Source of the DNA: Penicillium oxalicum
Taxonomy: Eukaryota > Ascomycota > Eurotiomycetes > Eurotiales > Aspergillaceae
Length of the DNA stretch: 64,000 nucleotides
Assembly: GCF_001723175.1 (NCBI RefSeq)
Contig: NC_064652.1
Coordinates: forward strand, 1,240,001 to 1,304,000
Reading direction: 5' to 3'
The notes below the pieces were generated by a model, which searched no databases, was not told the origin of the DNA, and worked only from the letters and a program-made list of their open reading frames with translations. The translations under genes were made by a program, and so were the position numbers. This document shows, piece after piece, positions 1 to 11,200 of this stretch (its first letter is position 1; every line of letters starts with the position of its first letter).

Positions 1-1527
1 CATGAATCCGGGCCACATTTCTTCCCATTGGTCTTCTTCAGCAGGGGAAAGCTCAATGGCAGCCAGATCAACCTTAGAAGTATTGGACATGTCGATGAGT
101 CTCTTCGTTGGCTCCCCGTCAGGATGAATTTGATTCCCCTTTTCATCCTTTGAAACAACCCACTCTTGACCCCGAGGGTGAATTTGGGATGCTGGAGTGT
201 GTGGTGAATAAAGACGGATGTACTTGGCACCCACCACTTGGGCAAGAATGTTATGGTATGGGTCATGGTGAAGGGGCGATATGGTCCATGAAGGCCCCAT
301 CCAGGTGTTAATGATGGGATCCTTCGGAAATCTCGGGGCGGAGCCAACATCAGAAGCATCATCCTCTGTATCGGTTCTGTTAGATGCCTGAGATTGCTCG
401 CCTTTCCGGATTGCCTCTCCCAGATCCCCCGCGGAGGAGAGCACGCCCGGTTCACGCTGTCTTTGCTTCGCCAGGTACAGAGGTGTGCCAGGCTCCGGAC
501 CTGGTGGATCAATGTAGCACCAATCCGGAATGCCAATGTCTTTACGTAGTGCAGGAATCTGAGACAGAAGATCATGCTGGGCTAAGTAGCCGATTTCATC
601 TTCAGTGTGGCCTTCCTCGTCTTCAGTGTCCAGTTGGGGACACTTCCGTCCCTGACTTGGACCGTAGCCCATTTCTCCTCGAAAGACAAATTTGTCGAGG
701 AAGTTTCCAAATTCCATGATTTTCTGGCCCCAGCCCTCATCGGTATAAGACCTGCCCACTTCAACAGGGACAAGTCTACGACCGTTGAAAGTACGGTCCA
801 TCCAGTACTGCAAGGAGCTCCATGGCCGCGAGGACAGAGCAGGCCAATGGCCTATGGACTCTGTGATGACCAGTGGGGTGCGGACTTCATGGATGTGTTC
901 AATCATGTCATCAAAATCCGGTGCGGACACGCGTCGGATTGGGAATTTCAAGCGTGAGAACGGAGCAGACTCGGTTGGGAAGTTTTTTAAAGAAGTCTTA
1001 CGGCGCTTCGTTGGAGGCGGCGGTCGTTCTTCGCCATCATCAGGTGGAGAGCTGTCATCGTGCACAGCCGCTTGTAGGGTTGAGAACAAGTCCTCGACTA
1101 GCTCTTCACGCAATGGCGCCCCAGTCATGAGCAAAGCGTGATCCAGTACGTGTGTGACGTCTCGAAGCCATGGAGCGTCGTGAGGAATCTTCACCTCCTT
1201 GACTTCACTCTGGAGGTCTTGAATGAGTCTCGGTACATCAACTGGATCTGTCTCTTTGGAATTGGATTGAGACCCCAGCAGCCCACATTCACGTGCTATA
1301 ATCAAACATGCTTTCACAATCGATGCATCTGTGTAGAGACGACGCCAGCTGTCGTGCACATCTTTGAATGGGAAAACATGAAGCTCTCTATTCGCAACCT
1401 TCAACACTTCCTCGTTATTTCGAAACAGGGAGTGCCGTACGTCGTCGGGGCACTCCAAAATCGGGTCTTCAGTGGCAGGCCTTTTGATGGCAGAGAACGC
1501 AAGGCTCAGAACTGAAGGGATACTCAT
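1..1527 (-). CDS. JmjC-domain protein, KDM8/JMJD5-like (5' part, runs off left edge)
   Basis: An uninterrupted frame of 509 codons starts at ATG 1527-1525 and is still open at position 1, so the gene is cut by the window edge. The N-terminal half is helical with a basic/proline stretch (about residues 190-205). After it comes a segment typical of the cupin-like JmjC family (FPIRRV, then [15 protein letters not shown]). Near residues 420-450 the sequence [20 protein letters not shown] gives the H-x-D iron-binding pair, followed by KYIRLYSP, as in JMJD5/KDM8 proteins. The distal iron-binding histidine would lie outside the window. These are Fe(II)/2-oxoglutarate oxygenases acting on proteins (arginyl hydroxylation; histone demethylation is disputed). 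No intron is needed within the window. A 10-codon upstream ORF ends on the start codon (ATGA overlap). The family call is firm; the exact substrate is unknown. Confidence 0.85.
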   Translation of the reverse strand, partial: MSIPSVLSLAFSAIKRPATEDPILECPDDVRHSLFRNNEEVLKVANRELHVFPFKDVHDSWRRLYTDASIVKACLIIARECGLLGSQSNSKETDPVDVPRLIQDLQSEVKEVKIPHDAPWLRDVTHVLDHALLMTGAPLREELVEDLFSTLQAAVHDDSSPPDDGEERPPPPTKRRKTSLKNFPTESAPFSRLKFPIRRVSAPDFDDMIEHIHEVRTPLVITESIGHWPALSSRPWSSLQYWMDRTFNGRRLVPVEVGRSYTDEGWGQKIMEFGNFLDKFVFRGEMGYGPSQGRKCPQLDTEDEEGHTEDEIGYLAQHDLLSQIPALRKDIGIPDWCYIDPPGPEPGTPLYLAKQRQREPGVLSSAGDLGEAIRKGEQSQASNRTDTEDDASDVGSAPRFPKDPIINTWMGPSWTISPLHHDPYHNILAQVVGAKYIRLYSPHTPASQIHPRGQEWVVSKDEKGNQIHPDGEPTKRLIDMSNTSKVDLAAIELSPAEEDQWEEMWPGFM

Positions 1528-1556
1528 GGTAAGTGTCGTTGCAAGACAGTCGCCAT
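1524..1556 (-). promoter_or_regulatory. upstream ORF overlapping the JmjC start codon
   Basis: On the minus strand an ATG at 1556 opens a 10-codon frame ([10 protein letters not shown]) whose TGA stop shares bases with the main ATG (ATGA, 1527-1524). It is in a different frame from the JmjC protein. If the transcript starts upstream of 1556, ribosomes would translate the uORF first and could reinitiate at the overlapping ATG. The transcription start is unknown. Confidence 0.45.
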
Positions 1557-1981
1557 GTTTGATTAAGACGAATGTATGACGCGGAAAAATGATTTTGCGG
1601 GGAACTTCACTGCTCTTACCTTCCATATTTTATTTGGATATGTCACTCCTGTCCAGTGCGTTGCGAGCGTAGTCTTTCAGCCACACATTTGACCGATCCT
1701 TCGCCTGACGTCAAAAATAATTGAAGGTATAAAGCTTCTATGAGAATTTCGAGCAGATTTAGTAACCTTCCATGTTTCTTCACTGCCTAGGTAAGTGGCC
1801 AGGCACGGTCAGGCTGTATTATGAATTCATTCAAGTTCCGTCACAACAATATCAGCCGAATCAGATTTAGAGAATTCATGACATAATTCACGGGGATATT
1901 AGGTCTAATATACATATAGTACCGCTAAAGTGGCCGTAGTGTACAATCATTCATAGGTGTCAAATAGTGACAAATCGGCCC
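1557..1981. other. intergenic, Mtg2 3' end to JmjC promoter
   Basis: About 425 bp lie between two genes on the same (minus) strand. It must hold the Mtg2 3' UTR and the JmjC promoter. I see no conserved ORF or RNA gene in it. Confidence 0.6.
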
Positions 1982-3682
1982 TTATGCCAGATATTGCATC
2001 ACCAGCTTCGGAATTCGAGAGACTCCTTGGCCATTGATGGCACTAACCGGTACAGCGGTCAGCTTCTCTTTCCAGCCATTTTCAATACCAGACGGATGGT
2101 CCACTGCGCCTTGCTCCACATCAGTTAGATATTTCTGCAGGGCATGGTATCTTTCCTGTGTACTTTCGATATCAGCCTTGGTGGCGACAACGAACCACGG
2201 TTTCGTATAGAGGGGTGGCATGGTAAGTGGAGGTAGAGTGCCTGAGGATTGGTAGTTGAGAGCCTGTCCGGATCCCTGGTCATCAAAGGATCCCAGTTCA
2301 AACTTTCGCTTGCGCGGCCGATCGAGCTCAGGAAGCCCCGGATGAGATGGGTCCCAATCAACGACACCAGACTCATCTTCCGCAGCAGGCTCAGGGCCAA
2401 GACTCCTCAGGCGCTCATACTCTGCAAGCTCATGCCAGAGCTTCTGTAGTTCCTCAACGGGATCACCATTGCTGAGATCGAGCACAAACGCCAGGATACC
2501 AGCCCGGTCGATATGACGGAGGAACCCAAGTCCAAGTCCCCGGTCAAGATGAGCACCCTCTACCAGGCCAGGGATATCAGCGATAGTGAAATGGGTTCGG
2601 CGAGCTGTCTTATGTGAGTCAACCAGGGGACGACCCTTGTTGTCATCAATGATCACAGTTCCAATGTGAGGAGAGAGTGTGGTAAACTCCCAGTTGCCAA
2701 TACGGGTACGACTGTTGGTCAAAGAACGTAGCAGGGTGCTTTTCCCAGCGTTAGGTTTGCCGACCAATCCGACATCCGCGAGCAACTTCAGTTCGAAGTC
2801 GAGTTCAAGCTTTGTGCCACCCTCGCCGCGTGAAGCAAATTTGGGTCGACCCATCGAGCGGGTGACGAAGTGAGGATTGCCTAACCCACCAGCACCACCT
2901 GCGGCTAGTAGTATGGGCTTATCCATGGGTTGGTCAAGATCAAGATAGATGGGCGCTTTTGGTTCCATAGCGGCGATAGCTTGTCTTCGTGGCTTGAGTC
3001 GCGGGAACTTGACCGTCAAGAAATCGGCCGGGTTGGCACCTGGATGAAGCATCCAGCGGTCATATCGAATAGGTGTAAACTCGACTTCATCTTCATCAAC
3101 TGGGGCAGCTTTGGCTTTCCGCACGCGAGCGATTTCTTCTGCGACTGGATCGTGGCGATCAACTTCGCGGACAACTGTCCCAACAGGCACCTGGAGAAGT
3201 ACGTCGTCACCTCTCTTTCCTCCCTTACTTTTGCCCTGTCCATTCTTTCCTCGGCCAGCCTTGATGATTCCCCTTCGTGCGAGCTTGTGCAGGCTGGTCA
3301 ACCCCTCGACAGCTTGTATGTAGATGCCACCTCCGCTACCACCATCACCGCCATTTGGAGGTCCTTCCTCAATGTATTTCTCTCGCAGATATGAGACGCA
3401 TCCGTTGCCACCGGCGCCGGCATACGCTGTAACGTGGCATTTGTCTTGAAAGATAAATCGCGAGTAGTCTTCCGGTTCTGGGTTTAGATGCGATAGATCG
3501 GCTGGTTGATCAGCCGAAGCTGCGTCGTCTTTGGATCGTGTGCGCTCGGTGGTTGTGCTTTGCCATCTCCGACATCCCAGTACCATGCGTGTTTGGAGGA
3601 AGCTTCTCGCATAGCAGTTCCTTGAGGGGACAGTGAGCCCCGATCGAAGGAGCGGACTGAGACCAGCTCTGGGGCCTGCCAT
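1982..3682 (-). CDS. mtg2: Mitochondrial Obg-family GTPase (Mtg2)
   Basis: A single exon encodes 566 aa. Obg/Mtg2 GTPases act in large-subunit assembly of the mitochondrial ribosome. The first ~45 residues are rich in Arg, Ser and Leu with no acidic residue, as in a mitochondrial presequence. The glycine-rich Obg fold runs from about residue 80 (AYAGAGGNGC, then PNGGDGGSGGG) to about 270 (AAGGAGGLGN). It carries an insertion with the acidic stretch DEDEVE near residue 197. The G domain follows: G1 GKPNAGKST (~308), G3 DIPGLVEG (~371), G4 as ATKAD and G5 as SAING. G4 has TKAD in place of the usual NKxD, which is common in this family. An acidic/proline insertion (about 430-490) separates G3 from G4. 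The next ORF upstream is the JmjC gene's neighbour on the same strand; the promoter lies to the right (3683 onward) and holds TTATCGATAA at 3902. Confidence 0.95.
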   Translation of the reverse strand: MAGPRAGLSPLLRSGLTVPSRNCYARSFLQTRMVLGCRRWQSTTTERTRSKDDAASADQPADLSHLNPEPEDYSRFIFQDKCHVTAYAGAGGNGCVSYLREKYIEEGPPNGGDGGSGGGIYIQAVEGLTSLHKLARRGIIKAGRGKNGQGKSKGGKRGDDVLLQVPVGTVVREVDRHDPVAEEIARVRKAKAAPVDEDEVEFTPIRYDRWMLHPGANPADFLTVKFPRLKPRRQAIAAMEPKAPIYLDLDQPMDKPILLAAGGAGGLGNPHFVTRSMGRPKFASRGEGGTKLELDFELKLLADVGLVGKPNAGKSTLLRSLTNSRTRIGNWEFTTLSPHIGTVIIDDNKGRPLVDSHKTARRTHFTIADIPGLVEGAHLDRGLGLGFLRHIDRAGILAFVLDLSNGDPVEELQKLWHELAEYERLRSLGPEPAAEDESGVVDWDPSHPGLPELDRPRKRKFELGSFDDQGSGQALNYQSSGTLPPLTMPPLYTKPWFVVATKADIESTQERYHALQKYLTDVEQGAVDHPSGIENGWKEKLTAVPVSAINGQGVSRIPKLVMQYLA

Positions 3683-5207
3683 AATGGTCCACAGTCAAGA
3701 CTCAAACAAGCGTCATTCTTCGCTCTGTGCACACACCAGAATCAACAATTCATTAATCGCAAAACACACGCGATTAGGTTTCTGTAAATGTCGTGCGCGA
3801 AGACTCGGGATTTAGTGCAAAGAAATAAAAGCTGCTTGCATCAGTGACCACGATCTTTTGGGAATCGACAAGAGTGAACCACGGACCATGAATTTGGTCC
3901 CTTATCGATAAGATGGTCATCACATGACAGTTTCAAGCCGAGAGCGCGACAAATCGCACGTCATCGACTAACCTCCATTGATGCGCACCTTGGTCGGATT
4001 CCGTATAAGCAAGATGATCTGAGGATTGTCAACAGTTGTTTCATCAAATGTTTACCAAAAAATTACCATGGGCGATAATTAATTACAAGTGAAGCCAAGT
4101 TAATGTCCGAAAAATCCTAGCTCATTCCAAATCTCGGTAACAAGATTCTTCGCCTTGCAATGTCTTATGAGAGCACTTTCATGAATGGCTCAAATTACTT
4201 TCCCAATCCTCAAGACAAGTCGAGAAGGCGATATTTTAGTTGTTCCAATATGTATAAGACACCAATAGTGGCAATAAGAGGCTAAATAACCGCAGTTCCC
4301 ACATAACGGGGAGTTGTTGACTGAATACGGGCGTTACATACTTTCTACATTTTCGTATAAAATTATCTATTCTTATCATGGGCGTCTGGCTACCATTCAG
4401 AGACTATCTAGATCACTCTAAAAGTGAGTAATTAAGTGGCTCATAAAGCTGTTCGACAGAATCAGTACTGACTTAGTGACATGCAGCTCCTCAAGCTCCT
4501 CCTCATTTGTGAAAATCCTCGGGTGGTCTCTCACGACGGTCTCGAAACCATTCCAAAACTTCACGACAGTAGGTAGTGTCAGTGGAGGGTTAGTCCATTA
4601 GATATGGTCTTCCACTCTCGGTCTTTGAGGTGAACCATCTCCAGGATCTTCGTGACCGGAGAAACTCCAATCCTCCTCAGCTCTCAGCATTCGACTAACT
4701 AGAGTACCATTGGGTATATCCGGGCGCACTTATCAGAGCAAAGTAAGCTTACCACCTTGCGTCCGGGTTTTATTTGGGATACTAAATCTTAGTGCGACAT
4801 TTGACCGACGCAAACTGAAAAGGCGCATTTCTTTTTACGTTACAGAAAAAAGCAGAGAGATCAGCAGTAATTCGATAAGACGAGCCAAAAAAAAAAAAAG
4901 ATGGGGGTCTTGCCAAAGACCTCTCGGTATTCCTGACTCCTGCGCGCTCAGTCCTAACCTTATCACGGCCCGAGTCGAGTCAATATACCAATCTTGATTT
5001 CTTGATTCACAGCTCAATATTAACGATATGTGAGACGCTTGCATCCCTTATTAGGGTTCTATTGATACTGGACGGGCAATATGTATTGACAATTTCACAT
5101 ACTTTTTGCAGAGGAATACAACGGTGTTCAAGTTCCCCCCCCACTGTCATATCAAGGTGAGTGTTTCATTCTTTCTACGTTACCCTATGGGCTACTTAAG
5201 TATCCAT
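3683..5207. other. gene-free region, left part
   Basis: This holds the mtg2 promoter and then about 1.2 kb with only short ORFs of no recognisable family. A 13-nt poly-A run lies near 4888. AT content looks higher than in the flanking genes. No tRNA, terminal repeat or transposase motif was found by eye. Confidence 0.5.
3902..3911. promoter_or_regulatory. TTATCGATAA palindrome, Mtg2 promoter
   Basis: A 10-bp perfect palindrome lies about 220 bp upstream of the mtg2 ATG. It contains two head-to-head GATA cores (GATAA on each strand). A CACATG hexamer (3921-3926) lies 9 bp away. The same palindrome with a nearby CACATG lies upstream of the Mss116 gene (34777-34786). The binding factor is unknown. 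Confidence 0.4.
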
Positions 5208-5234
5208 GGGGGGGGGGGGGGGGGGGGGGGGGGG
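5208..5234 (+). repeat. 27-nt poly-G run
   Basis: An uninterrupted run of 27 G follows CCAT. It can form G-quadruplexes and is prone to slippage, so the exact length may be an assembly estimate. A second run of 23 G lies at 63446-63468. Confidence 0.9.
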
Positions 5235-8200
5235 TTGAGACAAGTTGGAATCTGATTTGCGACGCTCATTTTGAACTCGTTGTGTGTCATTCTTCCCTTG
5301 AAACAATGCGAAAACATGTTTGGTCTTCGCGTGCGAGCTGAAACACCCACAGCGGTGGCCAGGCACAGCAACAATGAGATTATTCCTTTCATGCTCACTG
5401 TACTTAGCGATTGCGCTGTCATCGTGCAGAAATACTTACCACGGAATGCAAGGTACCAAGCCACCGGACCCTCTTTTCAGCTCAATCAGTAAATTAGTGG
5501 GCAGGGTTGAACGTGCTCGCCTCTGTGTCTGCTAGATGTGGCACTGGAGTAATGCCATGGTCCGAAAGAGAGTATCAGATTAACTATTTCCATCTACGCA
5601 GAAGACGGAAGTGGACAAGGCATTCGGTGATATGAATCAGTGTCAATGGGAGGCACTAAAGACCGGTTCCCGCCATGACATTAACAAAAGGTGGGGTGGA
5701 TACGTCTCGGCAACTGTCACATTCGGTTGTCCTCGAGAGAAATCGTTTGCGAATAGCAATGTCCATATGCTGAGACCCTCCATGGCCTAGTGTGGGGAAG
5801 TGGATTGAAGGGCTTCTCCACCCCATGAGGTGATTGAAGACTTGCAGCCCGGACACCGCTGAGCTTTGACGGCCGCGTGGTAAATTAGTTCACCTGGTCT
5901 TGCGCCATCATCGTGCTGCGTGGTACTTTTGTTGATGAACTAAATATACCGAAGGACGGGCTCGTGTGCTAATGCACCCACGATTCTATGATATCCATTC
6001 CAACACAAAGGTGACAGCGCTAAGTGTGACTGCGGCGGTATCACGAGGTCGAGCAAGATTCTTGACATATCGATGAGCCCCCATAGCGATATGTAGGGGA
6101 AAATGTGATACATCGTTAATTGATCTTCACGCCTCACGACCCACCAGAGACCTGGCCAGGGTGACCGTTCGCGCGCTCGGGCGGGAAGCTCGGGAAGAGT
6201 GGTGTTACCCTGGTGTTTCGGGTTTCCAAAGTACGAGGCTATCAAAAGGACCTGTCCATTTGTACATGGCCAGAAAGTACAAGATTTGTCAAAGCCGGAT
6301 CCCGCCCGGCTTACATCCGTTGACGCAAAGTCGATTCTTTGTTTGCATGACGAATGGGAGTAAACTGTCATGCTGAATGTGAGATCCTGGATATATCAAA
6401 TTACTTGCAGCAATAAGACACCATGTCTGCTATTGGCGTGACATTTCACATACCAATAGGGCGGCTTACTTCTGTGATACCCGTATGTTTCAGCTGAAAG
6501 CTGACTAGAAATCTGTTTCACCATCAATGGCCCTTGAATAATGAAGTCATGCTGATCGGGTTGTCTACATTTAGATACCCGGGCTGACAAAACCAGAGGA
6601 GGTAAGCGATGCCATAGTGAGACCGCGCCAACCGTCAGAAATAACTTAGTGATGAACTGAGTGCACGGGTTTGGTGCAGATGTCCATTAGATAATCCCGT
6701 TCGAGCCTGGTTCAATATATAGTACTAGAGATGGTGCGTCGATCATGTTTTTGACCGAAGTACTCCTTTACTGCACGATAAACACAGGAATCTTGGAAGG
6801 GGAGTTTTTTTTTTTTTGCGATATCCAAAAGGGTAAAAATCCTAGAAACTAGACCTTTCTCTCAATCCAAGGAGGCATGGAGAAAGAAATCAAACGACTG
6901 CTCACATGATCGAGTGGAGATTCAATAGCGTGAAATCTTCGCAGGGGCTTCGAATGTCTCGGCTCGTCGCCTTTGTTCCAAGCCACTCATCGAGCGCCCT
7001 TGAGAGAAGGGGCGATTGATTTTCTTTGTTTTAAAATTCACCCGTCACCGCGGCACTGGATCCTGCGTTCCGATGGGGCTGCATCGCCCCGGGCGCGGAT
7101 GTTAGGAAGACTTCCTGTTGGTCGGGGAAGAACATGGAGGAACCGCACCCTCGGGTGAAACGACGGCAGGAGATGGATAAGTTTTCAGTCAGAGTGTTAG
7201 ATTCGAGGCGAAGGTGGATATGAATACCGTTACAATTACCTTGCAATTTTCTTGTCCGGTATGTAATTACCTTCGTTTCTCGCACCGTATGTACGCACAT
7301 ACATACACATTGTGTACATTTATCTTGATTCCTCAGCAAGCAGAATAAAGGAGGACAAGCCTCAATTGAGCTCATAAAGAAAGATTTCATGTTGTAAAAA
7401 GACAGGAATGGACTGCAAATTTCCGAAGTTCCCCTGGTTGCTAGTTAAATTGACTTCTGGTCCATTGGTATAAATCGAGTTATAGACCATCATTAACACA
7501 CAAGAGAGCAGGGGATTTACACATTATAACTGGAGCGCGGATAGCAACCCTTATTTCCGTACCAGGTGTACTCGTATTGTGGAACCAGGTACGCGCCACT
7601 TAGCATTCAGTGTGCCCATAAGTGGATATTAAAGTACGCGCAATTCACCTTTGGGTGGCCAAGAGCTGAACTTTAAGGCCAAGGAAAGTCGTCATTGGAT
7701 TCAACAAGTCGAAATCAGGTACAAGGCCATCATTGATCCATCATGAGCTCTTGTTGATCCTACTGCGAATTTCTCACCCGGTGACTCGTTGACCCTTGTT
7801 CACAAGTAGCTCCATTATCATAGAGACACCAAAACCCATCAAATCATAGATAGTATTACATACATCCTTACATCACTGTCGTGGATACTGTGAATGTAAT
7901 CTACGTCGCCTTGACCATTTACACCTTGCGTGTCTGCCCTGAGTAGGGTTTATTGCAGCTCATGAGTCCAAGATCCCATCTAGTCGTTATCCAGCGACCA
8001 CACGATCAGAAATTTAATCTTAGCCTCGCTTGATGTTGAAATAGGATGATGGATTTTGGTGTGCTGATATATCGTGCCATTCCATCCATTTCCCATCTCT
8101 CTGTTGCCAATATGAATGGTCAGCTTTGCGCGACCAAAGTGAGTACTGTAATATGGAAGCTTGGATGTATTATTTGTTGTATGTAATTTGTACTGTACTT

Positions 8201-11200
8201 TACATTGAAGCTCCAGATCCGATCATGTACGTACTTTCATCGATACAATAATGTATCTGAAAAATAAATCTTACATCCGTAGATCTTGCTCTACTGGGCT
8301 CGGCTCAAAAACGAGGAGACCTGTCATTGCGCTAAAAAGGACTTGAGGTCCACTGACGTAAACGGTTCAACAAAGCTAAGGTAGATGTGCTTCGGGTTAG
8401 AGTGACAGGCTTCCCAGCTACTGGGACAGCCCTAGCCCCAGCCTTCTTTGTGTCGTGGACGGGTGAGGCACGAATTCAATTCAAAGAGGAAAAGAGTCTC
8501 ACGGTTCACTCGTTCCTGTTTCAGGGTTCAATGAGATTGGTCTTGACACTTGTGGTGGAGCTGTTTCCTTGACGCGGAGTTTTTACTGAAATCCATGTGC
8601 GTCTCAACAGATCGTGACCTAGCATTGAACTGAGTTGCGTGTTTAATATGTCTCCCAATACGAAGATGCCCAAATCATCAGAGTCAGATAATAAGGTTGA
8701 GTGATCTTGATCCGATCGGAGGGCCTAGTGACTTCCACTTACATTGTCTATAGAAGTCTCCGCAGTCAGCTGCTTTGGCATCAAGATCATACTACCTGGC
8801 AGCGCATCAGTGGAGATGACGGTGTCTTCCCCGCCCTTTGACTGTGGCAAATAGGCGTCGAGTTGATTTAATATTCCATTTTTCAGCTCACCAGGATCCT
8901 AAGGAATGCTCACGGTGATATCTTCTTTATGTGTCTCGACCCGTCTTCAAAAGATCGGCAAGTTGAAAGGATTTATTGCCTAGAATCATGAGCTAAGCCT
9001 ATATCGATAAGGTGTGTGCAGGGTAAAAAATTAATCCGAGATGTTCTCCATATGCGTGCTTTGATGGAGTGTTGTCCCAGATCGCCAATACATGCATCTC
9101 CCGCGATCGTGTTCCCAACAAAGCACCTTCGATTAGCTTCGCCCCGCGATCGGGGCCCAGGCTGCAATGGAGGAGTGGATAGATCAGACAATCTACATAC
9201 CTGATGTTTTCAAAAGTCTCGTCATGATCGGGAGCCTAGGCTCATGAGTAAAGGTCACAAAAAATATGGATTAGATCTCTTCGAACGACGGGTCGGTACT
9301 TCAAACCTTGCCGGGGGCTGTACTTTGTTTACCGTCTTGGCTACACCTCCATGATGGGTGTGGTAACCAAGACCTCGGTTTTTGTCAGCCACATACTGCG
9401 ACCAAGGTACGGTGACCCCTTTGCTGGGAACGGTTATGTCATCTACCTAGATGAAATTAATCACTGAATCAGTGCCTGCAGTAGGGGTCAATTTGTTCAA
9501 TTCGTATCGGAAATGCTCCCCATCGGGCCGACTGTCAAAATCCGACAATGTGGTCCAACACCTGCGTATGCTCGATGGCGATCAAGTTCAGGACTTTTAG
9601 AAAAGAGTGAGGTATGTTTAAATGTGTGTAATGGATGTTCGTACTAACTACAGAAGCGGATAAGATGGCAACACTGACATATCAATATCTTCGACGTACT
9701 CATCGTGAGATATTGCAATGAGGAGGGGTTACATGAATTTTTAGCAATGGATGTTGACTTGCCAAATAGAAAATGTCACCAAACTACTACGATTCGCAAT
9801 AAAAGCTTCCGAACTCTGACACGGCTATGATGGCTATATGTCTACGTATACTTCTACGAATCTGAGAAACATCGATACCTATAGTCCTAGGCATAGAGAG
9901 AAATTCAAGGGGAGAGAACCGATGGAAGATGGCTCACAGGCACCTAGGTCCCAGATCGAGACCACACCACTGAGAGTTCAATATGCAACAACATGTCTGG
10001 ATCTACTGGCAGCGAGGGCACTCTATCCCTTGAATTAGTTAAATCAGGGCTTATCGTCTCTCGTATCGAAGCGCGCTGGAAATTATTCAGAAAGTGAGGC
10101 AGAATCAGTGAGCATATTTGATTGACGCGCTTCTTTCCCGTTGACATGAACCAAAGATCAAAATAATAATACTCACATCCAGCCAGCTCCTGGTCTTAAA
10201 AGATGTGGTAAGATAAGCCGTCAAATATCTTTCCAGCCCTCAGGGCGTCAGCGGCGTGAATGGCCCTGAGATCAGGGCTTTTGTTGACACCACGATGAAA
10301 GGTCTGCATTAGAGCTCTAGGGGTAAATAGAGGACGCATGTTCGCCAGCTGTTGCTACATACTTGAGGCCTGGTGAGAAATACGATGTGGAGATGAGGAA
10401 ATTCCATGGAGGGTCAGATGATCGGCTGTCGTGCGTGATGCGTGTAGTGCCCGCGCTTTTGCTCGTATGTCTATTGACTGGGGGATGGTTGTTATGCTCA
10501 CCGTCTTTTACATCTTTCCTAGGCGACCAATACTACTCGTATGTTAACAAAGGCTGTGCTCATGTCAAGCTAGCCTGATTGCAAATCCGAGGGCACCTGG
10601 CCTTATGACGAGCGCATGTAAGTGCCTATCAACGTTGGCGGTGTAGGCGCTACCCGACGTGGAGTATTAGCGCTGTAGGTAGTTCACGTACATATGTACA
10701 TGATACGGTGCCTTCTTGAATCCTGCTGACATGGAAGCCCGGCCGATCTATCCACAGCCCACTTCGAACAGAAGGCCACGTTCTTTAATCGGAGCATCAT
10801 ATGATCGAAAATCATACCTATCGGTGTAACTAATTTTTTTTCTAAAGAAAAAATTGCATTTTCTGGACGTAGTAGACCTCCAAGACAGCTCATAATGCCA
10901 GGGAGTATCAGCGGAGCCTCGCAACAAACATTCAAATAGACCTGTACCAGTCCATGCCATCTATGTACCTGGACAGAACCCCACAGCCCGCCTCACAGTG
11001 TAGTGACGACTGGCGAGTGATGAGTGATGACGGTTTCCCGGTCAAGTGATCCTGAAGCAATAACTCGGGCAACGCCTTTGCTTATACCTCTGAGCATTTA
11101 AATAGCTTCATCTCTCATTATGTGCTAGAGCCTCCCACTCCCGTCGGGCCTGCTTCCCAGGCTGCGAACAAACACAAAAGATATATGATAGAGGACATAT

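Noticed and set aside
5940..6371. 143-codon minus-strand frame
   Set aside because: No recognisable motif; isolated and of random-looking composition.
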